DNA of 64,000 nucleotides, taken from NCBI RefSeq assembly GCF_004212635.1, contig NZ_PSRT01000009.1, positions 35,671-99,670 of the forward strand, given 5' to 3'. Under the pieces are notes generated by a model. The model saw nothing but the letters and a program-made list of their open reading frames with translations, was not told the DNA's origin and made no database searches. The translations under genes were made by a program, and so were the position numbers. Below are positions 25,456 to 34,515 of the stretch, one piece after another (within the stretch, counting starts at the first letter, position 1; each line of letters opens with the position of its first letter). This DNA comes from Bradyrhizobium genosp. SA-3 (GTDB taxonomy: Bacteria > Pseudomonadota > Alphaproteobacteria > Rhizobiales > Xanthobacteraceae).

Positions 25456-26508
25456 CTACGTCCACGAATGCAGGAAGCGAACGACGTCTTCTGGTACGAG
25501 TTGAAGTCGCAACGCTGCTCGGAGGGGCTCAAGCCCGAAGATGTGCAGATCTTCGTTGAAGTCACCGGACCGAGGCGACAATGCAATCGCTTCAACGCCG
25601 GCGTCTGCCGCGCGCTGGGTGAGAATGGCCTGTACGGCATCGCCAGCGGCGTCGGCATCGCGGGCGATATAGAGACGACGCAGGCTCGATGGCAGCAACA
25701 TTGCAGAGAGGTGATTGGCCGAGAGCGCAGCGGTCATGGGCAAGGTCGGCAGCACGTAGCGCAGCGACAGCATGGTCTCGATCCCCTCGCCGGCCGCAAG
25801 CACGTCGTCCACCACACCGAAGCGAACGGCGTTGCCGAGCAGGTCGCCCATGGCCCGCCGTGGCGTGTCGATCGGAGCCTTTCCAAGCCGTATGCGATCA
25901 AAACCGTCTGGATCGAGCCAGGTGCGGTGCACACCAGTCATCCTTCCCTCGAGGTCCGTGACGGAGGCAATCATCGCCGGCCAGGTTTCGGTCGGTAGAT
26001 GCTCGTCCGGCCGATAGTAGCAACGAGGATGGAAGCGGAGGCTGCCACCATGGTGGACGTTGGCTATTCCGCGACGCTGCAAGTACGTCTCGGCTACCGT
26101 CCCTTCAATCGGGCTGGACATCGCAAAGAGCCGACGTGCCGCCTCTTGTGATCCGGCCGGCGCTGACGAACGAACAGCTTTCGGAGCCGATTGCTGCTCG
26201 GGACGAGGTAGTTTCAGAAAGCGCCTCGCCTCTTCGGCCACCTCGCGGAAATCATGCAAGCCCCGGCTTTCGCGGATGATGTCGAGGAGATCGCCATGTT
26301 CCCCGGTTGCGGCATCGGTCCACTTGCCGGCGGGGCCCTTCGCCGATTCCTGGAGGCGCACGAAGAGCGAGCGGCCCGGCGTGTTGTGGACGTCGCCGAC
26401 CAGCCAGTACCGCCCCGCCCGCTTGCCATTGGAGAGATAGTGTCGGCACACCGCCTCGGCCTCGCGGGCGAGCCGGTCTGCCAGTTCGGAGGCATCGCGG
26501 GACATCAC
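25456..26508 (-). CDS. Toprim-domain protein (DUF7146-type, primase-like)
   Basis: The 350-residue protein has an N-terminal region with GRYWLVGDVHNTPGRSLFVR and WTDAATGEHGDLLDIIR, a middle part YLQRRGIANVHHGGSLRFHP and PAMIASVTDLEGRMTGVHRT, and a Toprim domain with GEGIETMLSL (conserved Glu) and YIARDADAAGDAV (DxD). This is the usual layout of element-borne Toprim proteins related to primase regions; the exact role is unknown. Its ATG overlaps the stop of the large methylase/helicase gene, so the two are coupled. Confidence 0.85.
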   Translation of the reverse strand: MMSRDASELADRLAREAEAVCRHYLSNGKRAGRYWLVGDVHNTPGRSLFVRLQESAKGPAGKWTDAATGEHGDLLDIIRESRGLHDFREVAEEARRFLKLPRPEQQSAPKAVRSSAPAGSQEAARRLFAMSSPIEGTVAETYLQRRGIANVHHGGSLRFHPRCYYRPDEHLPTETWPAMIASVTDLEGRMTGVHRTWLDPDGFDRIRLGKAPIDTPRRAMGDLLGNAVRFGVVDDVLAAGEGIETMLSLRYVLPTLPMTAALSANHLSAMLLPSSLRRLYIARDADAAGDAVQAILTQRAADAGVEAIALSPRSGDFNEDLHIFGLEPLRAALRLQLVPEDVVRFLHSWT

Positions 26509-29500
26509 GCGGCCTCCCGATCACCAATGCGCACAATCGGATAGCTGTCGAGCACCTTCGACAGGATCTCGATGCCGCTTGTGTCCGTCGGCACGAACAT
26601 GCGCAGCTTCCAGGAGATGATCTCCCCAAAGAGGCCGTAAGCCCGGAGGCGATCGCGCATCGTATCGTTGAAGCCGGACAATTCGATGCGGTATGCGCCC
26701 ATGACCCGGACGCGGCGAAGCTGGAGCTCCTCCGCGAGATCGAGGACAGTTCGTCCCTCCATCAGCGCGGCAAAGGCAGCGTCCGGGGTCAGTGCGGGTG
26801 CGCCCGCCGCAAGGACGCTTGCGACCCAGATCGCAGAGACCTTGCGGCCGATGATGCGTTCGCCCGCATCGGTCTGAAGCCGATAGACGCGGGTCGATTC
26901 GTTCGGCAGCTGCTTCCAGATGGGTAACAGCAAGCCTGCCACAACGTGGATCGTGCTTTCGGTGAACGCTGGGATCTCAGCAAGCTCCGCCAGCCAGGCC
27001 GCAGCGAAGCGCTCACGGTCCGCTTCGAGCCAATGGCTTTCCGTCATCATGCTTAGGGGGACCCTGTGCTGCTCCATCGGCCGGATCAGGCTGACGCGCC
27101 GCTCAATTTCGCCGTCATCGAGCATGACGCTCGCCGCCGCGACCTGCACCGCAGCTCGCCCCGAGCGTTCATTGATCAACGGGACAGCCTGACGATCGGA
27201 AAGATGAGCAAAAGCGTCATCCAGACTCACCGGATGATTGCGCTGACGTTGGGTGATCGTGAGCAGCCGGGTCTCGGCGCCCGTGCCCGAATGGACATAG
27301 ATCGTCCGCCGGTCGGTGACGACAAAGCTTTCGGCGCGTAGCGTTTCCAGCCCGACGTCGTAGATGCCGGACGCGACCGCGCCCTCGATCCGAGCACTCA
27401 ACAGCTGCTCGAAGGCAGTGAACAGGACATTCTGAAGGTCGATGGTAAGGGCCAGCAACCTGTTCAGGAAGGTCGTGATCGGCGGCAGGTCATCCCTGAG
27501 CCCATTGGTATCCATCAGCTTCAGGCCGGTCGCATCCTCAAACCTCTCAAGCGTGCATCCCTCGACCTTGCCTCGCGCGAGCAGCGTGTAGAGCTGACGC
27601 AACGCATCACGTCCGTACTGGCTCTCGAGGTTGTCCTCGGGCCGGAACAGGCCCTGCCCTCCGGTCTGGCGCTGGCCGCGCGTAATGGCCCCCAAGGTGT
27701 CGAGCCGGCGGGCAATGGTGCTGAGAAAGCGCTTTTCGGCCTTCACGTCGGTCGCAATCGGGCGAAATAGCGGTGGCTGCGCCTGGTTGATTCGGTTGGT
27801 GCGGCCGAGGCCCTGGATCGCGGCGTCGGCCTTCCAGCCGGGCTCGAGTAGGTAATGGACCCGCAACCGGCGATTCCGGGCCGACAGTTCCGCGTGGTAG
27901 CTCCTTCCCGTACCGCCCGCGTCGGAGAACACGAGGATGCGCTTGACGTCATCCATGAAGGCCGAGGTCTCCGCGAGGTTCGCCGAGCCGGCTCGGTTTT
28001 CGACCACCAGCCGGTCGCCCTTGCGAACGATGCGGCGCGAGCGGCCGGTCACCTCGGCGACCATGTCGGTGCCAAAGCGCTGCACGACCTGATCCAGCGC
28101 GCCAGGTACCGGCGGCAATGAGGCGAGCTTCTCAATCAAACGGTCGCGGCGCGCGACGGCTTCGCGGCTCTCGACCGGCTGGCCGTCGCGATAGACAGGT
28201 CGGGAGCAGAGGTTGCCTTCCGAGTCGCTAAAGGGCTCGTAGAGCTGCACCGGGAAGGAATGGGCGAGATAGTCGAGGACATACTCGCGCGGGGTGATGT
28301 CGACCTGGACGTCGCCCCATTCTTCAGTCGGGATCTCGGCGAGCCGGCGCGCCATCAGTGCTTCTCCCGTCGACACGATCTGGATGACCGCGGCGTGTCC
28401 AGCCTCAAGATCTTTCTCGATCGATCGGATCAGCGACGGCGTCTTCATCGATGTCAGGAGATGCCCAAAGAAGCGCTGCTTGGCGCTCTCGAAGGCGGAG
28501 CGGGCGGCGGATTTGGCCTGCCCGTTCAGCGTCCCAGTTTCGCCGGTAATGTTGGCCGCTCGCATCGCGGCGTCGAGATTGTTATGGATGATACCGAACG
28601 CCTTGGCATAGGCATCGTAGATACGGACCTGCTCCGGCGTCAGCTTGTGCTCGACGAGATCGTACTCGACGCCCTCATAAGAGAGCGAGCGAGCCGCATA
28701 GAGACCGAGCGCCTTGAGGTCGCGTGCCAGCACCTCCATGGCCGCGACGCCGCCCTCCTCGATCGCTTCGACGAACTCGGCACGCGTGGCAAACGGGAAG
28801 TCGGCGCCGCCCCAAAGGCCGAGGCGTTGGGCATAAGCGAGGTTATGAACCGTGGTGGCGCCCGTCGCCGACACATAAACCACGCGTGCATTCGGCAAGG
28901 CGTGCTGAAGCCTCAGGCCCGCGCGCCCCTGCTGAGAGGCCGCCTGGTCGCCGCGCTCGCCCTTGCCCCCGACCGCATTCTGCATGGCGTGGCTCTCGTC
29001 GAAGACGATCACTCCGTCGAAGTCGGAGCCCAACCATTCGACGATCTGCCTGACACGCGAAAGCTTTTCGCCCCACTCATCGTTCCGTAGCGTGGCGTAG
29101 GTGGTAAATAGGATGCCATCCGAAAGCCGGATCGGGGTGCCCTGGCGAAACCGCGACAGCGGCGTAACGAGCAATCGCTCCATGCCGAGTGCGGACCAGT
29201 CGCGCTGCGCGTCCTCGATGAGTTTGTCGGACTTGCTGATCCAGACCGCGCGGTGGCGGCCCTTGAGCCAGTTGTCGAGCAGGATCCCTGCGACCTGCCG
29301 CCCCTTGCCAGCGCCGGTGCCATCGCCCAAGAACCAGCCTCGGCGAAAGCGGACGGCATTCTCTGCATCGTCGTGAGCTGCAGCCACGACGTCAAAGGTC
29401 GCGTCGCTCGTCCAGAAGCCAGCGAGAAACTCAGAATGCGCTTCGCCGGCATAGGTGATGCTCTCGAGCTGCGCGTCCGACAGAATTCCATCTGCCACCA

Positions 29501-30827
29501 AGCTCGAAGGCAGGTGCGGCCGGTAGGACGGCTTCGGCGGCGCAACGGAGGCCATCGCCGCCGACTGCACGAGTTTGGTCGGGTGTGCGCACGATCCGGG
29601 AATACGGATCGATTGCAGTCCGTATTCCTCATAAAGCGCGTCGGTAAGCCGAGCACCTTCCGGCGGCGACCATTCGACCGCCTCGTACGCAAGTTCGACG
29701 CCTTCTGGTGCAGCGGCTATTGAAGAAGACGATGAGCGCGGTGCGACGGCGCTGGTCGGTCGCGACATCGCTGGCCGTTCGATAGCAGCGACCTCCGATG
29801 GCGTGGCGACGGGCAACCTCGGACGCACATGCTTGGTCACCCAACCAAGCAAGGTAGCGACATCGGCCGCCATTCCTGGCGAGGCAAGAAAAGCCGTCGG
29901 ATCGGCAGCAGGCAGCTTGTCGATCACAAGCAGCCTTGTGTCCGTCTGAGTCCCGTGCTTGGCGTAAACGGCGCCGTCGATCGCCGCAGAAAACACCACC
30001 CGCCCGCGTTCCTGCAGCCGCACAAAGGCGTCTCGCCATGCTGGGTTATCCGGCGCGAAGCTGGCGCCAGTGATGGCGACGAGGCGTCCACCGTCGCAAA
30101 GACGCGCGAGCGCTGAAGTGATGTGACGAAGAGCCGCATCCGCCATCCGTCGATCGACATTCGCCACCGCGGAGAACGGCGGGTTCATCAGAACGACGCT
30201 CGGCGCGACACTCACGTCGAGGTGGTCATCGATCTGAGCAGCATCGAACCGCGTGACGTTAACGCCCGCGAATAGATGCTCGAGCAACCCCGCCCGGGTC
30301 TCGGCCAACTCGTTCAAGATCAAGGCGCCCCCGGCGAGCTCTGCAAAGAAGGCGAGCAAGCCGGTCCCCGCGGAAGGCTCCAGAACGCGATCGACCGATG
30401 TAATGCCGGCTGCAGAGCATGCGACCAGTCCCAGCGGAATGGGCGTCGAGAATTGCTGAAGCGCCTGGCTGTCCTCGGAACGCCGCGTGTGGGTCGGCAG
30501 GCAGTTCGCGACTTTCGCTAGCATCGGCAGCATGGCAGCCGTCGAGCCAGCCCTGGCCCGTATGGCCGGTCCGAACTTGCGAAGAAACAGAACGGTTGCC
30601 GCCTCGCAGACGTCATAGGCGGTCTTCCAGTTCCAGGCGCCGGCCGCGTCGGAGGCGCCGAAGGCAGCCTCCATGGCGCTACGCAGAACAGCGGCATCGA
30701 TGCGCCGGCCGAGTTCGAGCTCGGTCAGGAGCTGTCGCGCGGCCCTGACAGCGGCGGAGGTGAAAGTTGCAGCGGCGCGCAACGAAAGCGGCGCGGCGGC
30801 AGCGCCGCCGGCGAGAGATTCGGTCAT
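26505..30827 (-). CDS. Methyltransferase-helicase fusion (strawberry notch type)
   Basis: The 1440-residue protein joins two enzymes. The N-terminal part has an adenine-methylase-like SAM motif LEPSAGTGLL (149-158) and the catalytic NPPF at 215-218. From about residue 440 it is a strawberry-notch-type superfamily 2 helicase: GDGTGAGKG at 501-509, DESH at 610-613, VVYVSATGATTVHNLAYAQR, then the C-terminal half with GGTGRSYHAEL and IQGLGRTNRINQAQP. Such fusions are regular in plasmids and integrative elements, where they may protect incoming DNA; that role is inference. It is intact and overlaps the Toprim gene. Confidence 0.9.
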   Translation of the reverse strand: MTESLAGGAAAAPLSLRAAATFTSAAVRAARQLLTELELGRRIDAAVLRSAMEAAFGASDAAGAWNWKTAYDVCEAATVLFLRKFGPAIRARAGSTAAMLPMLAKVANCLPTHTRRSEDSQALQQFSTPIPLGLVACSAAGITSVDRVLEPSAGTGLLAFFAELAGGALILNELAETRAGLLEHLFAGVNVTRFDAAQIDDHLDVSVAPSVVLMNPPFSAVANVDRRMADAALRHITSALARLCDGGRLVAITGASFAPDNPAWRDAFVRLQERGRVVFSAAIDGAVYAKHGTQTDTRLLVIDKLPAADPTAFLASPGMAADVATLLGWVTKHVRPRLPVATPSEVAAIERPAMSRPTSAVAPRSSSSSIAAAPEGVELAYEAVEWSPPEGARLTDALYEEYGLQSIRIPGSCAHPTKLVQSAAMASVAPPKPSYRPHLPSSLVADGILSDAQLESITYAGEAHSEFLAGFWTSDATFDVVAAAHDDAENAVRFRRGWFLGDGTGAGKGRQVAGILLDNWLKGRHRAVWISKSDKLIEDAQRDWSALGMERLLVTPLSRFRQGTPIRLSDGILFTTYATLRNDEWGEKLSRVRQIVEWLGSDFDGVIVFDESHAMQNAVGGKGERGDQAASQQGRAGLRLQHALPNARVVYVSATGATTVHNLAYAQRLGLWGGADFPFATRAEFVEAIEEGGVAAMEVLARDLKALGLYAARSLSYEGVEYDLVEHKLTPEQVRIYDAYAKAFGIIHNNLDAAMRAANITGETGTLNGQAKSAARSAFESAKQRFFGHLLTSMKTPSLIRSIEKDLEAGHAAVIQIVSTGEALMARRLAEIPTEEWGDVQVDITPREYVLDYLAHSFPVQLYEPFSDSEGNLCSRPVYRDGQPVESREAVARRDRLIEKLASLPPVPGALDQVVQRFGTDMVAEVTGRSRRIVRKGDRLVVENRAGSANLAETSAFMDDVKRILVFSDAGGTGRSYHAELSARNRRLRVHYLLEPGWKADAAIQGLGRTNRINQAQPPLFRPIATDVKAEKRFLSTIARRLDTLGAITRGQRQTGGQGLFRPEDNLESQYGRDALRQLYTLLARGKVEGCTLERFEDATGLKLMDTNGLRDDLPPITTFLNRLLALTIDLQNVLFTAFEQLLSARIEGAVASGIYDVGLETLRAESFVVTDRRTIYVHSGTGAETRLLTITQRQRNHPVSLDDAFAHLSDRQAVPLINERSGRAAVQVAAASVMLDDGEIERRVSLIRPMEQHRVPLSMMTESHWLEADRERFAAAWLAELAEIPAFTESTIHVVAGLLLPIWKQLPNESTRVYRLQTDAGERIIGRKVSAIWVASVLAAGAPALTPDAAFAALMEGRTVLDLAEELQLRRVRVMGAYRIELSGFNDTMRDRLRAYGLFGEIISWKLRMFVPTDTSGIEILSKVLDSYPIVRIGDREAA

Positions 30828-30943
30828 GGCAGGGTTCTTTCGGAGAGCAGGAAGGGGTCGAACCGCCAGGCGCTCTCCTTTGACCCCGACGGCTCAAACC
30901 CGTCCCGGCCCGGCTCTCCCTCTCAAGCCTCGCTCAGAAGAAT

Positions 30944-30970
30944 GGGGACCGGCGCTGTGCACCGGTCCCC
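30944..30970 (-). terminator. Hairpin just after the parB-type gene
   Basis: GGGGACCGG and CCGGTCCCC form a perfect 9-bp stem with a 9-base loop, 3 bases beyond the ParB stop on the minus strand, followed by ATTCTTCT. It may separate the ParB gene from the downstream methylase/helicase gene. Confidence 0.5.
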
Positions 30971-30973
30971 GCG

Positions 30974-32065
30974 CTACCGCGGGACGGCTGTGCCATCCCG
31001 CTCCATGATGTCACTCAGTGCCGACTCGATTTCGCCGAGACGCTGATCGACCTCGTCGGGCAATTCATGGCAATCCTGGCAATCGGACTCAAGTTTAGCC
31101 TGCTCGGCGGTGAGAGCATCGATGGTGGCCTGCTCCTCAGGCGAGAGATCGACGGGTTTGCCTTCGATTTCTCTTAGGCCCTGAGTGTGACCGTAGGAGA
31201 ATTCTACGGCGACGGAGATCCACTTCCAGCCTTCGGCCGCAATCGCCTCAGCTTCGGCTTTGAGCTTTTTGGTTACGAGGCGGTCGAGCAACACGACGTC
31301 CTGCAGCCAGCCGCCGTCGTCGTGCTCGAATAAATCCCGCAGAACACCGCCACCCGCGTGCTGATAGGTATCGAGGCCCACAAACTGCGCCCGGCGATCG
31401 GACCCGCGCACGGTGTTCTCGGTGAGCAGCCGGCGGATCTGGTAAGGTTCGTCATAACCAGAACGGCTGACGTTCTCCCAGACTTGCTCCTGGCGGGCGT
31501 GATCGGCTGTGACCGAGAACGCCATGAGCTGCTCGAGCGTCATGCCTTCTTCGGCATAGACCTCATGCAGCTTCGGCGACACCGACGCCAGCCGCAGCCG
31601 CTGCTTGACGATCGCAGGGTTCACGAAGTGCCGGGCGGCAATGTCTTCTTCGCTCATGCCGAGGTCGCGGAGGATCTGAAAGGCCCGAAACTGATCAAGC
31701 GGATGCAGGCCGACCCGCTCATCGTTCTCCGCCACCGAATCGTCCTCGGCGATGCCCCCTTCGCGAACGACGCATGGCACCGCTTGCGTCTTCGCCATGC
31801 GCTTCTGTTTCACCAGGAGCTCGAGAGCGCGATAGTGCCTGCCGCCCGCGGGCACCTCGAACATGCCGGTCTCGTTGCCATCTGTATCAACGACGGCCCG
31901 GACACTCAGACTTTGCAGAAGCGTACGCTGCGCGATGCTCTCGGCTAGCTGCTCGATCGAGACACCGGCCTTGACGCGGCGAACGTTCGACTGGCTGAGT
32001 ACGAGCTTGTTGAAGGGAATGTCCCGGGAAGGCGACAGCGTGATCTTTTAAACGGCTTTCGTCAT
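30974..32065 (-). pseudogene. ParB/Spo0J-family protein with stop at codon 6
   Basis: From ATG at 32,065 (GGAGAG upstream) the frame reads MTKAV, then TAA at 32,048-32,050 where relatives have a Gln codon, then KITLSPSRDIPFNKLVLSQS and NVRRVKAGVSIEQLAESIAQ in the same frame. The rest is complete: GRHYRALELLVKQKR, the helix-turn-helix region EEDIAARHFVNPAIVKQRL and a long C-terminal part. A CAA-to-TAA change explains it. No ATG occurs until MFEVPAG (31,864), and starting there would lose the first third of the ParB domain. Such proteins are thought to aid maintenance or regulation of the element. Confidence 0.85.
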
Positions 32066-32119
32066 CTTGGCTCTCCACGACGGGCGGCCGAAAGACTCTC
32101 TCTCGGCTACCAACCCGTC
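32066..32119 (-). promoter_or_regulatory. Conserved stem-loop leader before parB
   Basis: On the minus strand GACGGG (32,119-32,114) pairs with CCCGTC (32,084-32,079), with an inner stem GCCGA/TCGGC. The ribosome site GGAGAG and the ATG follow. Nearly the same leader precedes ardC, with the same stem, the same GAGAGAG loop block and a one-base difference in length. Confidence 0.6.
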
Positions 32120-32168
32120 GCAAACGGCCTCCCCTCCTCTCACTCTCGCGCGGCCACGAGGCCAAGCA

Positions 32169-33131
32169 TCACGCCGCCTCATGATCGGCCACAACCGAAT
32201 CCAGCGACGCGGGCTCAATGGGCCCGGGAACGAAGCCGAGCAAATAGTCCGCGGCCTTGCTCGCCTGCGAAGCGGCACGCACGATGGCCCGATTGTCTTC
32301 GCGCAGGACTTCAAGCCAGGAGCCGATATAGTCGGCATGGCGCACGGTCGGGACGATCCCGAGCGATGCGCAGCTGAATGCGGAACTCAACTCGGCAACC
32401 AGTTCTTCGAAGGCATATTTCTTGGTACCGTAGGATCCGCTCTGGTCGCGATTGAGACGCGAGGGGTGCCCGGTCGCATGACCGAGTTCATGCAAGGCCG
32501 TACGGTGCCAGTTGATGGGTTCGAAATAGGCCTGCGGCGGCGGGACCTGAACATAGTCTTCGGCTGTTGCGTAGAATGCGCGATCTCCACCGATCCGAAA
32601 TGGAATTCCGCTGGCCTTGATCAGGGCGTCGACCCTGGGTTCGATGAGGCCAGCCGGCGGGGGCGGCGCAGCGGCGGCGATGCCATCGGGCAGTTCCTCA
32701 CACTGATCGATGTTGAAAACGGTAAATCGTTTGAGGAATGGAATTGCCTGCGCGTCCTCGCCGGTCTCAGCGGCGCGTTGCTTTTCGTCATTCGGCACGA
32801 AACGATCCGCGTAGACAACGCTGGTGCCGCGCTCTCCCTTGCGAACGTGACTACCAAGCGAGAGCGCCTGGCGGAAGGTGAGCCAACTTTGACCGGTAAA
32901 TCCGCGTTCGATCACGGCTCCCCAGAGGATGAGGATGTTCACACCACTGTATTGCCTGTTGGTCGACGCGTTTTTCGGCATGGCCAGCGGAGCTTTCGCC
33001 GCGGCCGTACCCCAAGGCTGAACCCAGGGGACACGTCCGGCCTCAAGCTCGGCAATGATCCTGTCGGTGATTTCGTTATAGAGGTTCGCCCCGTCCTGGC
33101 CGGCGCGCGCGTAAGCAGTAGGGTTTGACAT
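32169..33131 (-). CDS. ArdC-like antirestriction protein, zincin domain
   Basis: The 320-residue protein has the ArdC N-terminal domain (YNEITDRIIAELEAGRVPWV, NRQYSGVNILILWGA, FRQALSLGSHVRKGERGTSV), a Pro-rich link and a zinc-peptidase-like domain with HELGH at 214-218 (ALHELGHATGHPSRLNR). ArdC proteins bind single-stranded DNA and can protect incoming DNA from restriction in a new host. The gene is the last clear element gene on this side. Its leader shares a stem-loop with that of parB, suggesting joint control. Confidence 0.9.
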   Translation of the reverse strand: MSNPTAYARAGQDGANLYNEITDRIIAELEAGRVPWVQPWGTAAAKAPLAMPKNASTNRQYSGVNILILWGAVIERGFTGQSWLTFRQALSLGSHVRKGERGTSVVYADRFVPNDEKQRAAETGEDAQAIPFLKRFTVFNIDQCEELPDGIAAAAPPPPAGLIEPRVDALIKASGIPFRIGGDRAFYATAEDYVQVPPPQAYFEPINWHRTALHELGHATGHPSRLNRDQSGSYGTKKYAFEELVAELSSAFSCASLGIVPTVRHADYIGSWLEVLREDNRAIVRAASQASKAADYLLGFVPGPIEPASLDSVVADHEAA

Positions 33132-33184
33132 CGCGGGTCTCCGCGACGGGCGCCACGAGCCTCTCTCACAGCTTGTAACCCGTC
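33132..33184 (-). promoter_or_regulatory. Conserved stem-loop leader before ardC
   Basis: On the minus strand GACGGG (33,184-33,179) and CCCGTC (33,150-33,145) form a 6-bp stem enclosing a GAGAGAG block, then GGAGA and the ATG. It matches the parB leader over its whole length. Confidence 0.6.
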
Positions 33185-33293
33185 ACGGAAAAACCCAGCC
33201 CGCACTCTTACTCTCTGCCTCTAGCGCAATCTTCCCGAGGCCGCAGGGCCCCGACCAGGCGTGCGCCAAGGGCGCATCGCCTCAACGGAAACT

Positions 33294-33540
33294 GGCACCC
33301 GGAGAGCGTGAGCATAGCGACCCGAAGGGGCACGCGGGTCCGAGTGCAGCGACGAGACCGGTTCAATAGCGGCACCCGGGAACGGGGCAGTGATAGCGAT
33401 CGCCGCAGGCGAGCCCCTTTCCCGAGTGCCCCCGGCGAGGAGCACCAAAGCTCTAGTGCGAGGGATCAAAGCCGCAAGGCCGAGACGCTGCGCGGCTCGG
33501 TTCACGAGAGCCCGGTGCGGCTCTTGCCGCACGCGCAAAA
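33294..33540 (+). repeat. Composite interspersed repeat, full copy
   Basis: About 247 bases. The left half includes CGAGTGCAGCGACGAGACCG and GCAGTGATAGCGATCGCCGC. The right half includes GAGGGATCAAAGCCGCAAGG, CGGCTCGGTTCACGAGAGCC and an end hairpin GTGCGGC/GCCGCAC. The nearest relative in the window is at 43,361-43,606. Such repeats between genes are common in Bradyrhizobium-type genomes. Confidence 0.8.
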
Positions 33541-33669
33541 ACATGAGCGAACGGGATGCAGGCAATGATACGAGAACGGACCAGCATTTTCACCGGAGTC
33601 TCACCATTATGGGAGAGAGGCCTGAGGGCGGAGCGAAAGCGAAGACCACTCGCGGGACGTAGCAAAAGA

Positions 33670-33830
33670 GGCACCCGCAGGAGGGTCAGCATAGCGCCGA
33701 CGCGTAGCGGCGGGACCCGGGACCGAGTGCAGTCGCGAGACCGGTTAAGAAGGCACCCGACCCGAAGGGCAGTGATAGCGACGCCGGCACGCAATGACGG
33801 CGGGCCCGAGGGCGAGTGCCTCCGGCGAGC
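33670..33830 (+). repeat. Composite repeat, left half only, diverged
   Basis: It shares GGCACCC, CCGAGTGCAG, CGAGACCGGTT and GCAGTGATAGCGA with the left half of the full copy, with many differences. The right half is absent. Confidence 0.65.
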
Positions 33831-33953
33831 GACTCAATGCGGCTTCACGTCTGCTTGGTATCAATTTTGCTTTTGTGATAACGTCTCACTCGTGCGCATG
33901 TCGATGCACGGCGTGGGCATGTTCACTGAGAGCCAATTCTTACAGAGGACGAC

Positions 33954-34040
33954 ATGGCCAAGAAAGCGAAGAAGGCAAAGAAGACCGCGAAGGCAGCCAC
34001 CAAGAAGGTGGCAAAGAAGACTTCAAAGAAAAAGAAGTAG
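33954..34040 (+). CDS. 28-residue Lys/Ala-rich basic protein
   Basis: ATG at 33,954, preceded by AGAGGA 6 bases upstream, opens a 28-codon frame ending at TAG. The product is made almost only of Lys, Ala, Thr, Ser and Val (MAKKAKKAKKTAKAATKK at the start), like a short piece of a histone-H1-type tail. It would bind nucleic acid by charge. A strong terminator lies about 120 bases downstream, which supports a transcription unit. The composition alone could arise by chance in AAG-rich DNA, so confidence is moderate. Confidence 0.6.
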   Translation: MAKKAKKAKKTAKAATKKVAKKTSKKKK

Positions 34041-34161
34041 TCGTATCGGCTACTGATCTATTGCCGCCTCCGGGTCGCAACCCGGATGAATAGCGAGACC
34101 TTCCCAAAGGATATGAAGCGTCCTTTGCAGCCGTTCGGTATCGCGGCACGCTAAGATAAGG

Positions 34162-34205
34162 CCGGACCTTTGTGCAGGTGGCTGCTGCATAAAGGTCCGG
34201 TTTTT
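34162..34205 (+). terminator. Strong Rho-independent terminator
   Basis: CCGGACCTTTGTGCAG and CTGCATAAAGGTCCGG form a 16-bp stem with one G-T type mismatch and a 7-base loop, followed by TTTTT. It fits termination of rightward transcription from the small basic protein gene. Confidence 0.85.
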
Positions 34206-34240
34206 CGTTTCTGCCCCCGCGAGCACGTGATTTGCTCGGG

Positions 34241-34324
34241 CGCGAGGGATCAAAGCCGCAAGGCCGAGACGCTGCGCGGCTCGGTTCACGAGAGCCCGGT
34301 GCGGCGACAGCCGCACGCGCAAAA
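34241..34324 (+). repeat. Composite repeat, right half only
   Basis: It is almost identical to bases 33,458-33,540 (GAGGGATCAAAGCCGCAAGG, then GGCTCGGTTCACGAGAGCCC), differing mainly in the hairpin loop. Confidence 0.75.
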
Positions 34325-34515
34325 CGGATAAGACGTCTGAAATATCGGAAAGCAGTTTCTTCAGTTCGTTCTCGCCCACCCTGGCACCTGGCCGGCTGGA
34401 AAATTCGGCCTTCGAAAAACCACGAGATCCCACGATCCGGAATCCCAATCGTGTGTTAGCGGTGGGGAACGTCTGCGGGACTAAACGATTCGTCTCAGCG
34501 TGGGAGAACCTTTCA

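Larger units (their letters stand above)
33185..33953. other. Gene-free stretch with interspersed repeats
   Basis: No gene is supported. It contains a full copy and a partial copy of the GC-rich interspersed repeat, and an AT-richer piece (33,850-33,950) that may hold the promoter of the small basic protein gene. This is the likely transition from the conjugative element to host DNA; I could not find an attachment site. Confidence 0.6.
34041..34515. other. Gap with terminator, repeat half and a decayed small frame
   Basis: The stretch holds a terminator (34,162-34,205), a right-half repeat (34,241-34,324) and, on the minus strand at about 34,330-34,450, a frame reading LGFRIVGSRGFSKAEFSSRP. 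That frame resembles the small protein at 43,640-43,822. No intact gene is supported. Confidence 0.55.
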
